Below, piece after piece: positions 52,514 through 61,422 of a DNA stretch of 64,000 nt. The notes below the pieces were generated by a model. It was not told the DNA's origin. It worked only from the letters and a program-made list of their open reading frames with translations, and ran no database searches. The position numbers were made by a program, and so were the translations under genes. Numbering within the stretch: the first letter of the stretch is position 1; every line of letters starts with the position of its first letter. This stretch comes from Prevotella jejuni. Its GTDB lineage: Bacteria; Bacteroidota; Bacteroidia; Bacteroidales; Bacteroidaceae. The stretch spans positions 42,055 through 106,054 of the forward strand of contig NZ_FZNZ01000012.1 of the NCBI RefSeq assembly GCF_900187995.1, given 5' to 3'.

Positions 52514-52657
52514 AGCGGTCGACGCTTCTCCTAAAGAGGGTTGACCCTTTTGCTCAAAAAGGTCAACCTTTTCTCTCAAAAAGGTCAACCTTTTTCTTCA
52601 AAAGGGTTGACCTTTTTAAAAATCAGTCGACTGTCTTAAAAGATTCAGTCGACTGAT
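52514..52657. repeat. Phased array of seven GTYRAC palindromic cores (array 3)
   Basis: Core hexamers GTCGAC, GTTGAC, GTCAAC, GTCAAC, GTTGAC, GTCGAC and GTCGAC are centred at 52520.5, 52542.5, 52564.5, 52586.5, 52608.5, 52628.5 and 52650.5. Spacings are 22 except one of 20. Flanks are A/T-rich (for example AAAAAGGTCAACCTTTT). The core appears in both GTTGAC and GTCAAC orientation, so a simple tandem copy is unlikely. Confidence 0.8.
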
Positions 52658-52754
52658 TTATGTTGCAGTGTGTCTTAATACCACCAAGAAACGCCTGTGA
52701 AGGGAGGTGTTATCAATCTGTTGTGATAGGATTAATGCTTATCAAGGCGTGAAT

Positions 52755-55628
52755 TTATAATTTTTCTTTCAAATACTTACCTGTCAGACTCTCCTTGCAG
52801 CGAGCCACCTCTTCTGGTGTAGCAGCTATTACGAGGTTTCCGCCCTTATCACCTCCATCAGGACCAAGGTCGATGACATGGTCGGCACACTTGATAACAT
52901 CAAGGTTGTGTTCGATAACCAATATGGTGTGGCCACGTTCGATAAGCGCATTGAAAGCATGGAGTAGCCGATCGATATCATGGAAGTGCAGACCTGTTGT
53001 TGGTTCATCAAAGATGAAGAGCGTTGGGTCTTGCTGTTCCTGTCCGATGAAGTAGGCGAGTTTCACACGTTGGTTCTCACCGCCAGAGAGGGTAGAAGAA
53101 CTTTGTCCGAGTTTGATGTAGCCCAATCCAACATCTTCCAACGGTTTAAGTTTGTTGACAATCGCTTTGCGTTTGTGCTCACTGAAGAATTGAATAGCCT
53201 CAGACACAGTCATGTTCAAGACATCATTGATATTCTTACCTTGGAACTGTACGTCGAGAATCTCACGTTTGAAACGTTGTCCGTGACACTCCTCACATTC
53301 CAAGACAAGGTCTGCCATAAACTGCATCTCTACTGTAATGACACCCGCACCCTTACATTCTTCGCAGCGACCACCCTCAGTGTTGAATGAGAAATACTGT
53401 GGGGTGTAGCCCATCTGCTTTGATAACTGCTGGTCAGCAAATAGCTTTCTGATTTCGTCGTATGCCTTCACGTATGTCGCAGGGTTAGAGCGTGTACTCT
53501 TACCGATAGGGTTCTGATCCACAAACTCCACGTGTTTAATCTGTTTCCAGTCACCTCCAAGAGAAGAATATTCGCCAGGGGTGTAGGCAACCTCATCTAA
53601 ATGACGTTTGAGGGCAGGATAGAGGATTCCTTTCACAAGGGAAGACTTACCGCTACCGCTAACTCCTGTCACCACAGTAAAGACGTTCAGAGGAAACTTA
53701 ACATCTACTCCCTTGAGATTATTCATGCGAGCTCCCTTTAGGTCTATGGCCATATTCCATGGTCGACGACTCTTTGGAACTTCAATAACCTCCGCTCCCG
53801 TCAGATATTTAATGGTGTATGAACGAGGATACTTCTCAAGGAGTTGCTTTGACTCAGCATTGTTTTTATCATTGATGTCTCCCTTTATTCGTTTGATGTC
53901 AGATACTTTACCTTCAAATACAATCTCTCCACCCAGTCGTCCAGCATCTGGTCCGACATCAATTAAGTAGTCAGCTGCACGCATAATCTCTTCGTCATGC
54001 TCTACGACAACTACGGTGTTGCCTAATGCTTGAAGTTCCTTGAGTACGTGGATAAGTCGATCCGTATCTCGACTATGCAAGCCAATGGAAGGTTCGTCAA
54101 GTATATAGAGTGAGCCAACGAGGGAAGAACCAAGGGAGGTTGTAAGGTTGATGCGCTGACTTTCACCACCACTCAGTGTGTTTGATTGGCGGTTGAGGGT
54201 GAGATAGCCGAGTCCTACATCTAAAAGGAACTGTAGACGACTTGTTATTTCGGTCATTAGTCGCTTGCTGACCTCTTGCTCATGCTCAGTTAGTTCCAGT
54301 TTGTCGAACCATTGTTTGAGGTTGATAATAGACATATCAACGAGGTCGGTGATAGCCATACCACCTATCTTCACCCATGTAGCTTCCTTCTTTAGCTTTG
54401 TGCCATGGCAGTCAGGACAAACAGTCTTACCACGATAACGGCTGAGCATGACACGGTATTGAATCTTGTATTGGTTCTCCTTTACCATTTGGAAGAAGGT
54501 ATCAATACAGATACGGTCGTGGATGTCTTTCTTTCTTTCGCTTGGCAGACCCTTCCAAAGACTTTCCTTCTCATCCTTTGTTAGTTCAAAATAAGGCTTG
54601 AAGATAGGGAAATTGTCTTTAGCTGCACGTCTACAGAACTCATCTTTCCATGTTGCCATCTTCTCACCATGCCAACACTGAACGCAACCATCATAGACAG
54701 AAAGAGAAGAGTCAGGGATAACTAACTTCTCGTCTATGCCAATGACGCGACCAAAACCCTCACAAGTAGGGCATGCTCCGAGGGGAGAATTAAACGAAAA
54801 CATGTTATCGTTCGGTTCTTCAAAGCGTATGCCGTCTGCTTCAAAGCGTGTAGAGAAATCGTAAGTAAGCTTGGCTGGCAGAATCATTAACTGCATATTG
54901 CCATCGCCCTCATAGAAGGCTGTCTCACAAGAATCGGTGAGTCGGGTCAGTGTGTCTTTAGAGCTGTCAACGGATAGGCGGTCGATGACAAGATAGATAC
55001 TCTTTGTCTTATCCTTAGTTGTAGCTTTGTTGTTGTCGTCAGCAGGGTTCTGTTCCAGCCAATCTTCTATACGGATAAAGTCGTTATCTACATAGATACG
55101 TGCATAACCTTCCTGCATCTCCATCTCAAGTTGGTTCTGTATGCTTCGTCCTTCGACAATGTGGAGTGGAGCGAGGATACAGAACTTTGTTCCTTCTGAG
55201 TACGACATGACTTTCTCAATGACGTCTTCAACAGAGTGATGCTTCACCTCCTCGCCAGATATTGGACTGAAGGTCCTACCAATGCGAGCATAGAGAAGAC
55301 GGAGATATTCGTATATCTCGGTAGAAGTACCCACTGTTGAACGTGGATTACGGGATATAACCTTTTGTTCAATGGCTATAGCAGGGGGAAGTCCTTTGAT
55401 GAAATCGACCTCAGGTTTCGACATTCTGCCTAAGAACTGACGGGCATAAGCAGAAAGGCTCTCCACATATCGGCGTTGTCCTTCAGCATAAAGCGTATCA
55501 AAGGCAAGTGATGACTTACCTGAACCAGATACGCCTGTGATGGCGACAAATTGTCCCTGAGGAATATTTACGTCTATATTCTTTAGGTTGTTAACCTTGG
55601 CTCCTTTTACCTCAATATACTTATTCAT
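52755..55628 (-). CDS. uvrA: Excinuclease ABC subunit A (UvrA), second paralogue
   Basis: A 957-residue UvrA from the ATG at 55628; the longer frame needs a TTG and adds only 3 residues. '[20 protein letters not shown]' is followed by Walker A '[20 protein letters not shown]', the first signature '[16 protein letters not shown]', the second Walker A '[16 protein letters not shown]', the second signature '[18 protein letters not shown]' and Walker B '[11 protein letters not shown]'. Zinc-type 'CPTCEGFG', 'CPDCHGT', 'CEECKGAG' and 'CEECHGQ' are present. It differs from the first copy in many insert positions. Two UvrA proteins are common in Bacteroidetes; the division of labour is not known. 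A -7 box (TAATTTTG, 55700-55707 on the minus strand) lies upstream. Confidence 0.93.
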   Translation of the reverse strand: MNKYIEVKGAKVNNLKNIDVNIPQGQFVAITGVSGSGKSSLAFDTLYAEGQRRYVESLSAYARQFLGRMSKPEVDFIKGLPPAIAIEQKVISRNPRSTVGTSTEIYEYLRLLYARIGRTFSPISGEEVKHHSVEDVIEKVMSYSEGTKFCILAPLHIVEGRSIQNQLEMEMQEGYARIYVDNDFIRIEDWLEQNPADDNNKATTKDKTKSIYLVIDRLSVDSSKDTLTRLTDSCETAFYEGDGNMQLMILPAKLTYDFSTRFEADGIRFEEPNDNMFSFNSPLGACPTCEGFGRVIGIDEKLVIPDSSLSVYDGCVQCWHGEKMATWKDEFCRRAAKDNFPIFKPYFELTKDEKESLWKGLPSERKKDIHDRICIDTFFQMVKENQYKIQYRVMLSRYRGKTVCPDCHGTKLKKEATWVKIGGMAITDLVDMSIINLKQWFDKLELTEHEQEVSKRLMTEITSRLQFLLDVGLGYLTLNRQSNTLSGGESQRINLTTSLGSSLVGSLYILDEPSIGLHSRDTDRLIHVLKELQALGNTVVVVEHDEEIMRAADYLIDVGPDAGRLGGEIVFEGKVSDIKRIKGDINDKNNAESKQLLEKYPRSYTIKYLTGAEVIEVPKSRRPWNMAIDLKGARMNNLKGVDVKFPLNVFTVVTGVSGSGKSSLVKGILYPALKRHLDEVAYTPGEYSSLGGDWKQIKHVEFVDQNPIGKSTRSNPATYVKAYDEIRKLFADQQLSKQMGYTPQYFSFNTEGGRCEECKGAGVITVEMQFMADLVLECEECHGQRFKREILDVQFQGKNINDVLNMTVSEAIQFFSEHKRKAIVNKLKPLEDVGLGYIKLGQSSSTLSGGENQRVKLAYFIGQEQQDPTLFIFDEPTTGLHFHDIDRLLHAFNALIERGHTILVIEHNLDVIKCADHVIDLGPDGGDKGGNLVIAATPEEVARCKESLTGKYLKEKL

Positions 55629-55699
55629 ATTGCTCAACTTTATTCTATATTTACTCTTATAGACCCTTAAAAGAGATTTAAAGGGCTAATCGGAATATG

Positions 55700-55707
55700 C
55701 AAAATTA
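55700..55707 (-). promoter_or_regulatory. -7 box upstream of the second uvrA
   Basis: TAATTTTG on the minus strand matches TAnnTTTG. No -33 partner is evident. It is only 10 bases from the -33 box of the divergent promoter at 55717, so the two promoters overlap. Confidence 0.45.
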
Positions 55708-55716
55708 CAAAAAAAC

Positions 55717-55748
55717 TTTGGTTCTTTCTGATATTTACTTTATATTTG
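55717..55748 (+). promoter_or_regulatory. Bacteroidetes-type promoter for the small secreted protein
   Basis: TTTG at 55717-55720, a 20-base spacer, then TATATTTG at 55741-55748: a full match to the -33/-7 consensus. Transcription should start about 25 bases before the ATG at 55780. Confidence 0.8.
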
Positions 55749-55779
55749 CAGCGATATTATATATTAAAAGAACACAATT

Positions 55780-56184
55780 ATGAGAGTTAAAAAGTTATTG
55801 GTTATTGCTTTGATGGCTTTCCCAATGATGGGTATAGCACAAAGCTCATACGAGCAGAAGAGTGATTCTGCTAACACGACACAGTTTGAGAACAAGCAGA
55901 ATAGCGCTGCTTACCAGCAATGGTTGAGCCAGTATGAAGAGTGTGGTCGTCAGATTAATACTATATCTGAGCAGTATCAGCGCGAGGTAGAGAAACGTGG
56001 CTATCCTAAGAAGAAGACTGTTAAGGCTAAGATAGCACTTGTTAATCAGTATATCAGTTTGTTGCAGCAGCAGCGTGATTCTCCTGAACTAAATCAGGGA
56101 GTCGACCTTGGCAAGGTGAATAGTAAGATTACTATGTGGCAGGAGCAACTTGCTGGTTTGACTGCTTTGTTGAAGAAGATTTAA
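55780..56184 (+). CDS. Small secreted protein with a coiled-coil-like core
   Basis: A 134-residue exported protein. The signal peptide 'KKLLVIALMAFPMMGIAQ' (about 4-21) ends in a Q-S-S site. The mature part is helical and glutamine-rich: 'EQKSDSANTTQFENKQNSAA', 'YQQWLSQYEECGRQINTISE' and 'IALVNQYISLLQQQRDS' with regular hydrophobic spacing, so coiled-coil pairing is likely. I recognise no family. It is probably periplasmic. It has a strong promoter of its own and a terminator after it, so it is a stand-alone gene. The function is unknown. Confidence 0.65.
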   Translation: MRVKKLLVIALMAFPMMGIAQSSYEQKSDSANTTQFENKQNSAAYQQWLSQYEECGRQINTISEQYQREVEKRGYPKKKTVKAKIALVNQYISLLQQQRDSPELNQGVDLGKVNSKITMWQEQLAGLTALLKKI

Positions 56185-56202
56185 AGAAGATTCTATCGTA
56201 AT

Positions 56203-56243
56203 AAAAAAGAGCTGTAACCGCATTAGCAGTTACAGCTCTTTTT
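56203..56243. terminator. Bidirectional terminator between convergent genes
   Basis: AAAAAAGAGCTGTAAC (56203-56218) pairs with GTTACAGCTCTTTTT (56229-56243) around a 10-base loop. It lies between the small secreted protein (plus) and the WG-repeat protein (minus) and can end both. Confidence 0.9.
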
Positions 56244-56248
56244 GGGTA

Positions 56249-56914
56249 TTATTGCTCCTCACCATCCGTGTTAAGCAGAATTTCCTTGTTTCCTTTCTTT
56301 GCTTCGAAATAAGGTGGTTCATCTCTCAATGATATACTATCATAGATGAAAGGTGCAATGATAGTATCTTTACCATCGGGGAGTATCAAACCAAGTTTGC
56401 CGTTTAACTGGGCTATGAGTGGCATAGTACGTAAGTCGTCGACATATACATAACAAGTACGAAGAAACTCATACTTTGGTTCAACGAGTATACGTCCTCT
56501 ATGGTCAAGGATTCCAAACATTCCTTTCCGTTCGATAACCTCGTGATACTGAATGTATATCTCACGTATGAGGTTCAGATACTTCACCATCTTTCGCTTA
56601 TCGTTAACCAATGTAACGAGGTATTCGAAGGTGTCAGAGTAGTTGGCCATCGCACGGGCTAAGACGATCTTCATGTCTAACCCTTTGATAGCTTTGCGAT
56701 TCAAATCGATGTATCGGGCGATAGCAGCCTCCTTTTCCTTCATAGGAAGGTCTTTCAGATGCTCTTCAAAACGTAACATCTGTTGCTTGCTGCCGTGCAT
56801 AGCTTTGATATATCTGTGTATCTGTCGCCCCATTTCGATGCACACGAAATGGCGAATCTGCTGCTCCTCTATCGGGTCAGCGTATTCTTGGTTGAAATTG
56901 TCTTGCGTAATCAT
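56249..56914 (-). CDS. WG-repeat (KWG) protein with a helical N-terminal region
   Basis: A 221-residue protein from the ATG at 56914. An upstream TTG start is rejected because a full promoter (56939-56970) overlaps it and leaves too little leader. The N-terminal two-thirds (about 1-130) is helical and charged, with 'EEQQIRHFVCIEMGRQIHRY'. Then follow two WG-type repeats near residue 133 and residue 173: 'GMFGILDHRGRILVEPKYEF' and 'GKLGLILPDGKDTIIAPFIY'. Such beta-rich repeats are common in Bacteroidetes cell-surface or regulatory proteins, but no role is established. No signal peptide is seen, so it is probably cytoplasmic. Confidence 0.7.
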   Translation of the reverse strand: MITQDNFNQEYADPIEEQQIRHFVCIEMGRQIHRYIKAMHGSKQQMLRFEEHLKDLPMKEKEAAIARYIDLNRKAIKGLDMKIVLARAMANYSDTFEYLVTLVNDKRKMVKYLNLIREIYIQYHEVIERKGMFGILDHRGRILVEPKYEFLRTCYVYVDDLRTMPLIAQLNGKLGLILPDGKDTIIAPFIYDSISLRDEPPYFEAKKGNKEILLNTDGEEQ

Positions 56915-56938
56915 GGGCTTTTTCTCCTTTGTTTTTGC

Positions 56939-56970
56939 CAAAGATACTGACTTTTAATAGTTCTACCAAG
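56939..56970 (-). promoter_or_regulatory. Promoter for the WG-repeat gene
   Basis: On the minus strand CTTG (56967-56970), a 20-base spacer and TATCTTTG (56939-56946) form a Bacteroidetes-type promoter. The start falls about 20 bases before the ATG at 56914, and AAAGGAG precedes that ATG as a possible ribosome binding site. Confidence 0.75.
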
Positions 56971-57026
56971 GAATTAAAAGAATTTAATTCAAATGTTTTA
57001 GAAATGTCTTTATTTTCGGCTTTAGA

Positions 57027-57404
57027 CTAAAAGTTAAGCTCAACATCTTTACCAAATGGAGCAAGGGACAGGCCTGCCATTTTGAAGTGTTGCTTGGCAA
57101 AAGGAATACCTATAATCGTGATGGCAAGAAGTAGTCCAAAGAAGATGTGGATAAGACATGCCCATAAACCACCAAAGATTATCCAAATGATATTGAGTGG
57201 AATGGTGATACAGCCTGAAAGACTTTCTCCATCTCTCACTTCTGCCCCAAAAGGCCATAGGCACAAGAGTCCGAGCTTGAATGTTTGTACTGCAGCTGGT
57301 ATGCCGATAATGGTGATGGCAAGTGCTAAACTACCTGTAAAATATCCGATGGCAGCTTCTAAGCCACCGAATATCCACCATATAATGTTTCCAAGAATAC
57401 GCAT
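57027..57404 (-). CDS. YccF-family inner-membrane protein
   Basis: A 125-residue protein with two homologous halves, each with a hydrophobic hairpin: 'GNIIWWIFGGLEAAIGYFTG' ... 'ALAITIIGIPAAVQTFKLG' and 'LNIIWIIFGGLWACLIHIFF' ... 'GLLLAITIIGIPFAKQHFKM'. The repeated 'AITIIGIPxAxQxFKL' is the YccF (DUF307) signature. About four transmembrane segments are expected. The role is not settled; Escherichia coli YccF is a small membrane protein of unknown function. It is alone between the WG-repeat and nitroreductase genes, all minus strand. A 250-base gap upstream shows no clear element. Confidence 0.85.
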   Translation of the reverse strand: MRILGNIIWWIFGGLEAAIGYFTGSLALAITIIGIPAAVQTFKLGLLCLWPFGAEVRDGESLSGCITIPLNIIWIIFGGLWACLIHIFFGLLLAITIIGIPFAKQHFKMAGLSLAPFGKDVELNF

Positions 57405-57656
57405 AATTGATTGTTGAATAATGATGTTGATAAGCAGATGACTCCTCTGCTTGAATATTATAAGGTAAGTTTTGAATCTAATTCTTACAATATCTTACTG
57501 TTCACACTGGCTTCATCTTGTGTGTTGAGGACCTTCTGCGTATTGTATGAAGATAAGAGAAAAGATTCTCGATGATTGTTACATTATATTTATAAGTCGA
57601 CTAATGACCAATCTCTACGGGTAATGTTCACCAAACGACAAAGGTTGTTATGAAGA

Positions 57657-58166
57657 TTATATGATGTCTGTAATTTCCTCTAATGTCTTTCGCTTCTTCT
57701 CATTCGTTGGACAGTCGTCAGCTATGTGACCGATAGGAATGATGGCAACAGGTTCAAACCCAACGTATGGGAATGTCTCCTTTAATTTAGCCACATTGAA
57801 ATTACATACCCAACAGCTACCTAAGCCCCGCTCTGTTGCAGCCAAGCAAAGATGTTCAGTAGCAATGGCAACATCAATATCGCCATGCTGCTTGTTGTCT
57901 TCTTTGCGTATCCAGTTGCTGTTAACCTCACGCATACAAATGATGTAGAGTGGTGCGGACTTGAACCATTCACGGTCGTAGCATTCTTGTAGTTGCTTGC
58001 GAGCTGCTTCAGACTTCACAATGACAAATTTCCATGGTTGTCTGTTGACAGCTGAGGGGGCCATACGTACTGATTCTAAAATATATTGTAAGTCCTCTTC
58101 TGATACAGGCTTGTCGCTATATTTACGTACGGAAAAGCGCTTTTGGGACAGTTCTAATATGCTCAT
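57657..58166 (-). CDS. Nitroreductase-family FMN protein
   Basis: A 169-residue nitroreductase. It has the N-terminal 'QKRFSVRKYSDKPVSEEDL' with the FMN-contacting Arg pair, 'SVRMAPSAVNRQPWKFVIVK' (substrate/FMN loop) and 'AIATEHLCLAATERGLGSCWVCNF' at the dimer interface, plus a C-terminal 'GFEPVAIIPIGH'. It is shorter than classical NfsB (about 217) and matches the minimal single-domain type common in Bacteroidales. It reduces nitro- or quinone compounds with NAD(P)H; this affects metronidazole activation in anaerobes by family precedent. The substrate here is unproven. It sits 82 bases from the nrnA gene on the same strand. Confidence 0.87.
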   Translation of the reverse strand: MSILELSQKRFSVRKYSDKPVSEEDLQYILESVRMAPSAVNRQPWKFVIVKSEAARKQLQECYDREWFKSAPLYIICMREVNSNWIRKEDNKQHGDIDVAIATEHLCLAATERGLGSCWVCNFNVAKLKETFPYVGFEPVAIIPIGHIADDCPTNEKKRKTLEEITDII

Positions 58167-58248
58167 AATGTGAAGAATAAAGGCCTTTCAACAGGGAGTA
58201 GGCTATGAGATACGATGTTGTTGATGCTTTTTCTATGGAGGATTTTAC

Positions 58249-59286
58249 CTATTGCAATTCCTCCTTATAATATAATATCGCCTTAATGGCAATCTGTTCT
58301 GCTTCCTCGATGGTGCAATTTAGTCTTCCACCTGATGCGTCAGCGTGACCGCCACCATTAAAGAACTTTGCTGCCATAGGTTGACAGTGGAACCCATTGC
58401 AAGAACGAAGACTCACGAGTACGGTCTTAGGCTTCTCTGTATCTTCTCGTAATGAGATACTTAGTTTAAGTCCTTTAATCTGCTGTGGAATATTAACAAG
58501 TCCCTCCATGTCTCCCTTAATAAAATGGAACTGTGCCATCTCTTCCTTTGTTACGGTGTAGTAAGACGCATGCAACTCTTCAATCACTTTCATCTTATTG
58601 AGGATAATGTGTGCACGGAGGCGGAGGGCATTGGTAGAGTAGTTGTGGAATACACGGTTATAAATCTCGTCCTTATCAATATTCTTTGCAAGAAGCTGAC
58701 CGATAATATAGAATATCTCTGGGCGTGACGAATTATAGGTGAAGCCACCAGTGTCTGTCATCATACCACAATAAATGCAAGACGCACATTGGGTTGTCAT
58801 CTTCTCGTAGCCATCTAACTGACTAATCAGACGGAAGACAATCTCACATGTACTTGACATCTCTGGGTGTGAAACCGTCAAGGCGTTGTTTGTCTCAGGT
58901 TCTAAGTGGTGGTCGATGAGTAGGCGAGGGGCCTTGGAAGAGTCCAATACCTCTTGCATCGTATCTACACGAGAACGCTGGTTGAAGTCAAGACAGCAAA
59001 CGAGGTCTGCTTCCTTAAAAGCTTTCTTTACCTCTTTGGGTCGTCTGTCATAGCGGATAATGGAATTATGTCCTGGTAGCCAATGCAGGAAATCAGGTGT
59101 AGCGTCAGGCATACATACCTTGATATTAGTCTTGCCAATCTGGTTCAGATAGTGCATCCATGCCAGTGACGAACCTGTTGCGTCACCGTCAGGCGACTTA
59201 TGCGCACAGATTACGATGTTTGTTGCATTGGAGAGAAGGTTGCGAAGCGTCACAATTTCTTCTTGATTCAATAGGTTTAATTCCAT
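58249..59286 (-). CDS. nrnA: NrnA-like DHH/DHHA1 oligoribonuclease/PAP phosphatase
   Basis: A 345-residue DHH phosphoesterase. Domain 1 has 'HKSPDGDATGSSLAW' (H-x-x-D-G-D), 'VCCLDFNQRSR', 'LLIDHHLEPETNN' (the DHH motif) and 'YCGMMTDTGGFTYNSS'. Domain 2 ends with 'FFNGGGHADASGGRL', the GGGH-x-x-A-x-G motif. It degrades short oligoribonucleotides and may dephosphorylate 3'-phosphoadenosine-5'-phosphate, in nucleotide recycling. The gene precedes the nitroreductase gene on the minus strand and follows the terminator of the nucleotidyltransferase gene, so it may have its own promoter. Confidence 0.9.
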   Translation of the reverse strand: MELNLLNQEEIVTLRNLLSNATNIVICAHKSPDGDATGSSLAWMHYLNQIGKTNIKVCMPDATPDFLHWLPGHNSIIRYDRRPKEVKKAFKEADLVCCLDFNQRSRVDTMQEVLDSSKAPRLLIDHHLEPETNNALTVSHPEMSSTCEIVFRLISQLDGYEKMTTQCASCIYCGMMTDTGGFTYNSSRPEIFYIIGQLLAKNIDKDEIYNRVFHNYSTNALRLRAHIILNKMKVIEELHASYYTVTKEEMAQFHFIKGDMEGLVNIPQQIKGLKLSISLREDTEKPKTVLVSLRSCNGFHCQPMAAKFFNGGGHADASGGRLNCTIEEAEQIAIKAILYYKEELQ

Positions 59287-59359
59287 TACGGCTGTAAGCT
59301 TTGGTGTGTTTGAAATTGGTTGGGCTATTATGCCCGATGTGTATAGAGATGTAAGAGAT

Positions 59360-59438
59360 AAAAAAGCCCTGCCTGGATATCCGTCTTACATCTTGAATAA
59401 TATCAAAGGATGTATGTGGAAATAGTACCCAGGCAGGG
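59360..59438 (-). terminator. Terminator of the nucleotidyltransferase gene
   Basis: On the minus strand CCCTGCCTGG (59429-59438) pairs perfectly with CCAGGCAGGG (59367-59376), and the T-run GCTTTTTT follows. The 52-base loop is long and may fold internally. Confidence 0.7.
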
Positions 59439-59445
59439 ATATCAA

Positions 59446-60357
59446 TTAGAACAATTTAGCAGGATAGGTGCCATCGTCAACCAGTGACTGAATCTTGTCA
59501 ACCACACTCTGACGGTCGGCAGCGTATGTTACGCCAAACCACTTGCTGGTAGTGTCAAGCACCTTCACGGTAGATGTACCATCGTTGATGAGCTTGTTTA
59601 CCATCAATGGGATGAAGTATTCAGACTTCTTATTTTCCATGTTCTTAGGATCAGAGAGGAACTCCTTGAAGTAGGCCTCGCTGTACTCGAAGTAGTCTGG
59701 TGTGAAACCCCATACATTCATAGATACAGGAGTGTTCTCGCCTACGGCTACCCACTCGCCATTGTCGTCTTTGTACTTGATTTCGCCATCGCGACGCTCA
59801 ATCTCTGTGCGCTCAACAACAGTTGTCAAGTTTCCTTCTGCATCTGTAGAGCAGATACCACGAGCAACAGTACCATTCTCGCTCAGTGTGTTACCTACGC
59901 GGAAACCAACCATTGCATACTTGTCTCTTGCACCTTCTGGGAGGTCAGCAAGGAACTTGCCGATAACCTTGAAGCAATCACGGTTATAGAAGTCATCGCA
60001 GTTGATAACGCAGAAAGGCTCTTTGATAACATCTTTTGCCATCAATACCGCATGGTTTGTACCCCATGGCTTCTCACGACCTTCTGGTACAGAGAAGCCT
60101 TCTGGCAGTGCATCAATGCTCTGGAATACAAGTTCTGCAGGGATATGACCCTCATACTTTGAAAGAACTTGGCTGCGGAACTGCTCCTCGAAATCCTTAC
60201 GGATAACAAAGACAATCTTACCAAATCCTGCCTGGATAGCATCATAGATAGAATAATCCATAATGGTCTCACCATTAGGGCCTAATTCGTCGAGCTGCTT
60301 CAGCCCACCGTAGCGGCTTCCCATACCTGCCGCAAGGAGTAATAATGTAGGTTTCAT
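59446..60357 (-). CDS. Sugar nucleotidyltransferase-family protein
   Basis: A 303-residue nucleotidyltransferase (PF00483-like). It opens 'TLLLLAAGMGSRYGGLKQLD', where G-x-G-x-R-x-x-G and Lys form the NTP-binding loop, and 'FCVINCDDFYN' provides the metal-binding aspartates. 'GWNH' type motifs of GlmU are absent, and it lacks a hexapeptide domain. Members often attach UMP, TMP or GMP to sugar-1-phosphates. Related Bacteroidetes proteins are annotated as UTP-glucose-1-phosphate or generic NTP transferases, so the substrate is undecided. It has its own -7 box (60400-60407 on the minus strand) and terminator. No partner gene is evident. Confidence 0.82.
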   Translation of the reverse strand: MKPTLLLLAAGMGSRYGGLKQLDELGPNGETIMDYSIYDAIQAGFGKIVFVIRKDFEEQFRSQVLSKYEGHIPAELVFQSIDALPEGFSVPEGREKPWGTNHAVLMAKDVIKEPFCVINCDDFYNRDCFKVIGKFLADLPEGARDKYAMVGFRVGNTLSENGTVARGICSTDAEGNLTTVVERTEIERRDGEIKYKDDNGEWVAVGENTPVSMNVWGFTPDYFEYSEAYFKEFLSDPKNMENKKSEYFIPLMVNKLINDGTSTVKVLDTTSKWFGVTYAADRQSVVDKIQSLVDDGTYPAKLF

Positions 60358-60399
60358 TTTCTTTATTATTTCGTTAAACTATATTTTATGTTCTGATTG

Positions 60400-60407
60400 C
60401 AAAGGTA
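60400..60407 (-). promoter_or_regulatory. -7 box for the nucleotidyltransferase gene
   Basis: TACCTTTG on the minus strand, a full match to TAnnTTTG, about 43 bases before the ATG. No clear -33 element is seen. Confidence 0.5.
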
Positions 60408-60531
60408 AGAAAAATATAGGATAAACTATTATTTTGTATTGTGAATTATGGGGACTCTTCTGAGATTTGGTGTTATAAACTAAAGCTCTTATATAATGGC
60501 ATTCAGAACATCTATCGAGCCACTTGTATTC

Positions 60532-61030
60532 TTTTTCTCACAGAACTACACAGAAGAACAGAAATCACAAAGATGCACAGAGACATTACGTCAACCGATA
60601 ACACAGAGCATTTCAGCTAATGTTAAAGGAAGCGGCCCCTCCCTCTCATGTTCTTCTTTTTTTTCTCACAGAACTACACAGACGAACAGATTTCACAAAG
60701 GCGCACAGAGACGTTAAGTCAACCGATATCACAGAGCCTTTCAGCTAACGTTAAAGGAAGCGGCCCCTCCCCCAACCCCTCCCCCGCAGGGAAGGGGCGT
60801 AGTATGTGAGGTTACCCCTATAGGGCTGTTGATAAGAAGATAGAACGAAGCGTACACCCTCATTATAGGGTATCTCGGTGATCACGCCCCTTCCCTTCGG
60901 GGGAGGGGTTGGGGGAGGGGCCGCTCTCTCTCATGTTCTCCTTTTTTTCTCACAGAACTGCACAGAAGAACAGAAATCACAAAGGCGCACAGAGACATTA
61001 AGTCAACCGATAACACAGAACGATATAACC
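60532..61030 (+). repeat. Three direct copies of a CACAGA-rich segment
   Basis: Copies at about 60532-60658, 60659-60770 and 60945-61025 share 'TTTCTCACAGAACT', 'CACAGA-GAACAG', 'TCACAAAG', 'GCACAGAGAC', 'GTCAACCGATA' and 'CACAGA'. The first two continue into 'TTAAAGGAAGCGGCCCCTCC'. The third follows the right arm of the inverted repeat. Confidence 0.7.
60760..60924. repeat. 41-base inverted repeat, one mismatch
   Basis: The left arm 60760-60800 and right arm 60884-60924 are reverse complements at 40 of 41 positions, GC-rich with runs of C/G (GCGGCCCC...AGGGGCGT), separated by 83 bases. The arms would form a very stable stem. Confidence 0.8.
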
Positions 61031-61199
61031 GAAATTAGCAGAAAGGGTCTGTGATATCTGTCGTCGCTTGCCGGCGTTTGTGGGTTCTCCCTGTTCGCTG
61101 AAAGGGTTCTGTTCATCTGTGAAAATCTGTGAGAGATAAAATCCCCAACGAGTTTCTTACGTTCTAAAATCTGTGAGAAAAAATTCAACGAGCTACCAC

Positions 61200-61243
61200 A
61201 AAAAAACTTGCCCCATGACACCAAGGATGGTGATAGGGGCAAG
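61200..61243 (-). terminator. Intrinsic terminator of the HU gene
   Basis: On the minus strand CTTGCCCC and GGGGCAAG (61236-61243 and 61207-61214) form an 8-base stem, extended by CACC/GGTG, followed by a run of seven T (61200-61206). It lies 180 bases after the HU stop. Confidence 0.75.
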
Positions 61244-61422
61244 AAACGAAAATTAAATTACCGATGTATCGTCATTGATATCACATCAATGGCTTCCCGC
61301 TGGAAACATAATTAAAACTAAATTAATCAATTCAGTATTATTAAAACCGAACTTGTTCTTCTTTCTAATAGGCTCTATTGGCCTTATTAGCCTTATTAGG
61401 CCCATTGGCCCAATATCCTTTC

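Larger units (their letters stand above)
52237..52754. other. Gene-free stretch with terminator and GTYRAC array
   Basis: Convergent between the POT and second uvrA genes. It contains the hairpin at 52315-52352 and the phased GTYRAC array at 52514-52657, including the strong hairpin AATCAGTCGACTG/CAGTCGACTGATT. The rest shows nothing I can support. Confidence 0.65.
60358..61422. other. Long gene-free stretch with direct and inverted repeats
   Basis: It contains three direct copies of a CACAGA-rich segment (60532-61030), a 41-base inverted repeat (60760-60924), short echoes of the CACAGA motif up to 61180, and a minus-strand terminator (61200-61243) for the HU gene. A plus-strand frame at 60496-60717 is repeat-derived and not supported. 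Near 61375-61425 a low-complexity GGCC/TTATTAG stretch occurs. Confidence 0.65.

Noticed and set aside
60496..60717. Plus-strand 73-codon frame
   Set aside because: It spans the CACAGA direct repeats and has repeat-derived sequence, with no promoter or family match.
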